Source: a bacterium (GTDB lineage: Bacteria > Planctomycetota > Planctomycetia > Pirellulales > Pirellulaceae). Taken from it: DNA of 7,350 bases. The notes under the pieces are model-generated. The model saw only the letters and a program-made list of their open reading frames with translations, was not told the DNA's origin and ran no database searches. A program made the translations under genes and the position numbers. Shown here one piece after another: positions 5,986 to 7,350 of this stretch (positions are counted from its first letter, which is position 1; each line of letters begins with the position of its first letter). The stretch spans positions 1 through 7,350 of the forward strand of contig JAUIHJ010000426.1 in assembly GCA_030432015.1 (NCBI GenBank), given 5' to 3'.

Positions 5986-7017
5986 ATGGACGTAAAACGT
6001 CGTGGGGGATTTACCCTCGTAGAACTATTGGTGGTCATCGCCATCATCGGGATCCTGGTCGCTTTATTGCTGCCGGCCGTGCAAGCTGCCCGCGAAGCAG
6101 CTCGCCGAATGCAATGCACCAACAATCTCAAGCAGCAGGCCTTAGCGTGTCACAATTACCATGACACCTACAAGACTTTCCCGCCCAATCACATTTTTTC
6201 CGGAAACACGCCAGCCGCATCGGCCAACACCGAAGGTTGGGGGTGGCAAGCGCTGATCTTGCCGTTCATGGAACAGCAGCCGATGTACGACCAGTTAGAT
6301 ATTAGTAGCACCTCGCTGGTCCACTTGCTTGCCAACCGCGGAGCTCAGGTGTTGCCGTTCTTGCAGACGAAAATTCCAGGTTACGTCTGCCCCAGTGATT
6401 CCAACATTGACGAACCGCTTACAGGCTCGGCACGTCACTTTGGGGGTGGCGTCGGTACAAGCGCTGCAGGCTTAGGAAACTGGCAGCCAGCGGCCAGCAA
6501 TTACATGTCCAGCCGTGGCATGCGGAACAACAATCAGACGAACGTGAGTAACGACACGCACGGCATGTTCATGGGAATTCGAGCGGTGAAGTTGCGCGAC
6601 GTGCTGGACGGCACCAGTAACACTTTCTTGATCGGCGAGCGGGACACGCTCTTCTGCCGTGGTGGTACCTGGGTCGGCGTGCGTAACCCGCGCGGCAACG
6701 GAACCCGCGGGTTTTACTACAACACGGCCAATGCCCGCGTGCTCTTAAATTCGCCGGATCCGCCATTTGCCTGGAATTCACGGCAAGGCTGCTCGGAGGG
6801 CTTTTCCAGCCTGCATCCCGGCGGTGCCATGTTTGCCCTGGCTGACGGGTCCTGCCGATTCATCGCGGACACGATCGAAGTCCGCCCCTGTTCCGTCGGC
6901 GGCCGAAACTGTTACGACTTCTTTCGGCCCGGCGACGTTCGCTACGAACCGACGTATGGCGTCTATCACCGGCTCGCCCGTCGCAATGACGGATTCCCGT
7001 TCTCGTTCCCAGATTGA
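5986..7017 (+). CDS. DUF1559 protein with prepilin-like N-terminus and H-x9-DG motif
   Basis: 343 residues. The N-terminus is a type III (prepilin) leader: KRRGG then FTLVELLVVIAIIGILVALL, with cleavage expected after G8 and E13 at the conserved fifth position of the mature protein. The amphipathic LPAVQAAREAARRMQCTNNLKQ continuation is the usual DUF1559 form. Mid-protein family signatures include GWGWQALILPFMEQQPMYD (85-102), YVCPSDSN (133-140) and LRDVLDGTSNTFLIGERD (203-220). The C-terminal motif HPGGAMFALADG (H277 to D287-G288) is the pre-pilin H-x9-DG pattern. The family has very many paralogues in each planctomycete genome and is thought to form surface or secretion-related pseudopilins; the exact role is unknown. 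ATG 5986 has a good GAGGTGG site 5-6 bases ahead. The gene ends before a strong terminator, and a small lipoprotein follows, a pairing I know from other planctomycetes. Confidence 0.97.
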   Translation: MDVKRRGGFTLVELLVVIAIIGILVALLLPAVQAAREAARRMQCTNNLKQQALACHNYHDTYKTFPPNHIFSGNTPAASANTEGWGWQALILPFMEQQPMYDQLDISSTSLVHLLANRGAQVLPFLQTKIPGYVCPSDSNIDEPLTGSARHFGGGVGTSAAGLGNWQPAASNYMSSRGMRNNNQTNVSNDTHGMFMGIRAVKLRDVLDGTSNTFLIGERDTLFCRGGTWVGVRNPRGNGTRGFYYNTANARVLLNSPDPPFAWNSRQGCSEGFSSLHPGGAMFALADGSCRFIADTIEVRPCSVGGRNCYDFFRPGDVRYEPTYGVYHRLARRNDGFPFSFPD

Positions 7018-7048
7018 TCGAGCGGGAGAAGGCCACCTTACCTAGCAT

Positions 7049-7091
7049 GCAGCGCCCAGGGCGGCGGCCACGCCGCCCTGGGCCTGCGTTT
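7049..7091 (+). terminator. Rho-independent terminator after DUF1559
   Basis: GCCCAGGGCGGC (7054-7065) is perfectly complementary to GCCGCCCTGGGC (7072-7083). G7066-C7071 adds a thirteenth pair, leaving a four-base loop. GCAG 7049-7052 and CTGC 7084-7087 extend the stem past bulged C7053. A short T-tract (GTTTAATAAT) follows. It lies about 30 bases after the DUF1559 stop, so the downstream lipoprotein is either read through at reduced level or has its own promoter. Confidence 0.78.
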
Positions 7092-7162
7092 AATAATCTG
7101 GCCGACACAGGAGCATCCCCCTGGCGGCCCTTCCATCCGGTCGGCGCGGCCTGAGTACTCTT

Positions 7163-7183
7163 GCAGGTGGCATCGCCACCTGG
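7163..7183 (+). promoter_or_regulatory. Hairpin in the leader of the lipoprotein gene
   Basis: CAGGTGGC (7164-7171) and GCCACCTG (7175-7182) form eight perfect pairs around the loop ATC. CTTG just upstream and CAAG just downstream could add a second short stem. The palindrome GAGTACTC lies at 7153-7160. No T-run follows, so it is more likely an mRNA leader structure or a protein-binding site than a terminator. Confidence 0.35.
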
Positions 7184-7224
7184 GCTCAAGCCACCACAAG
7201 ACAGTTAACAAGGAGTCGAGGAAA

Positions 7225-7350
7225 ATGATGAATGCACGCGGCGTTGGATCTTGGATCGCGATGGCGATCCTTACAGTCATGGTTGCTGGCTGCGGACGCA
7301 GTGACTTGGGAACCGTCACTGGCAAAGTAACCCTCGACGGAGAAACGTTG
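7225..7350 (+). CDS. Small lipoprotein, carboxypeptidase-regulatory-like (partial, runs off the window)
   Basis: Only the first 42 codons are in the window. A short basic start and hydrophobic stretch (WIAMAILTVMV) end in the lipobox MVAG-C, with C23 as the lipidated residue. Gly follows the Cys, so no inner-membrane retention signal is seen. The mature start, GRSDLGTVTGKVTLDGETL, matches the opening strands of the carboxypeptidase-regulatory/transthyretin-like beta-sandwich found in many small planctomycete lipoproteins (GxVxGxVTLDGxPL). ATG 7225 is preceded by AAGGAG at 7210-7215; a second ATG directly follows it. Its position after DUF1559 is a repeated planctomycete arrangement and suggests a linked surface role, but how they cooperate is unknown. 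The three-prime end is missing only because the window stops. Confidence 0.87.
   Translation, partial: MMNARGVGSWIAMAILTVMVAGCGRSDLGTVTGKVTLDGETL

Noticed and set aside
5986..7017. True type IV major pilin
   Set aside because: The prepilin leader is present, but the length (343 residues) and the H-x9-DG motif mark it as DUF1559, and no pilus assembly gene is nearby.

Overview
The window looks like chromosomal DNA of a planctomycete (phylum Planctomycetota, probably a Pirellulales-type lineage). The strongest marker is a DUF1559 protein at 5986-7017. It has a type IV prepilin-like N-terminus and a C-terminal H-x9-DG motif, and it is followed by a small lipoprotein with a GTVTGKVTLDG start. 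This pair is greatly expanded in planctomycetes. A secreted formylglycine-type sulfatase and an exported protein joining CxxCH to an alpha-toroid fit the same phylum. Base composition is moderately GC-rich. I see no rRNA, tRNA, CRISPR array, insertion sequence or phage gene.

Layout: (1) 47-1180, minus strand: a secreted, probably outer-membrane beta-barrel protein starting at TTG. (2) 1181-1459: a divergent intergenic region. (3) 1460-3300, plus strand: a secreted sulfatase followed closely by a VOC/glyoxalase-fold protein, probably one transcript. (4) 3301-3595: an intergenic region with a TATACT promoter candidate and a strong leader hairpin. (5) 3596-5543, plus strand: an exported PIG-L/LmbE-family deacetylase and, 10 bases later, an exported CxxCH plus squalene-cyclase-like repeat protein, a likely two-gene operon. 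(6) 5544-5985: 442 bases with no convincing gene. (7) 5986-7017: the DUF1559 pseudopilin-like protein, closed by a clear intrinsic terminator at 7049-7091. (8) 7225-7350: the start of a lipoprotein that runs off the window.

Four of the six genes carry a Sec-type signal peptide or lipobox and a fifth carries a prepilin leader, so the window is mostly about the cell envelope. The sulfatase and the deacetylase are typical of enzymes that trim sulfated or N-acetylated glycans, but no substrate can be named from sequence. The least explained unit is the PIG-L/CxxCH-toroid pair: a deacetylase translated next to a possible haem-binding protein whose toroid lacks the cyclase DxDD motif. I see no evidence of a defence or mobile system.
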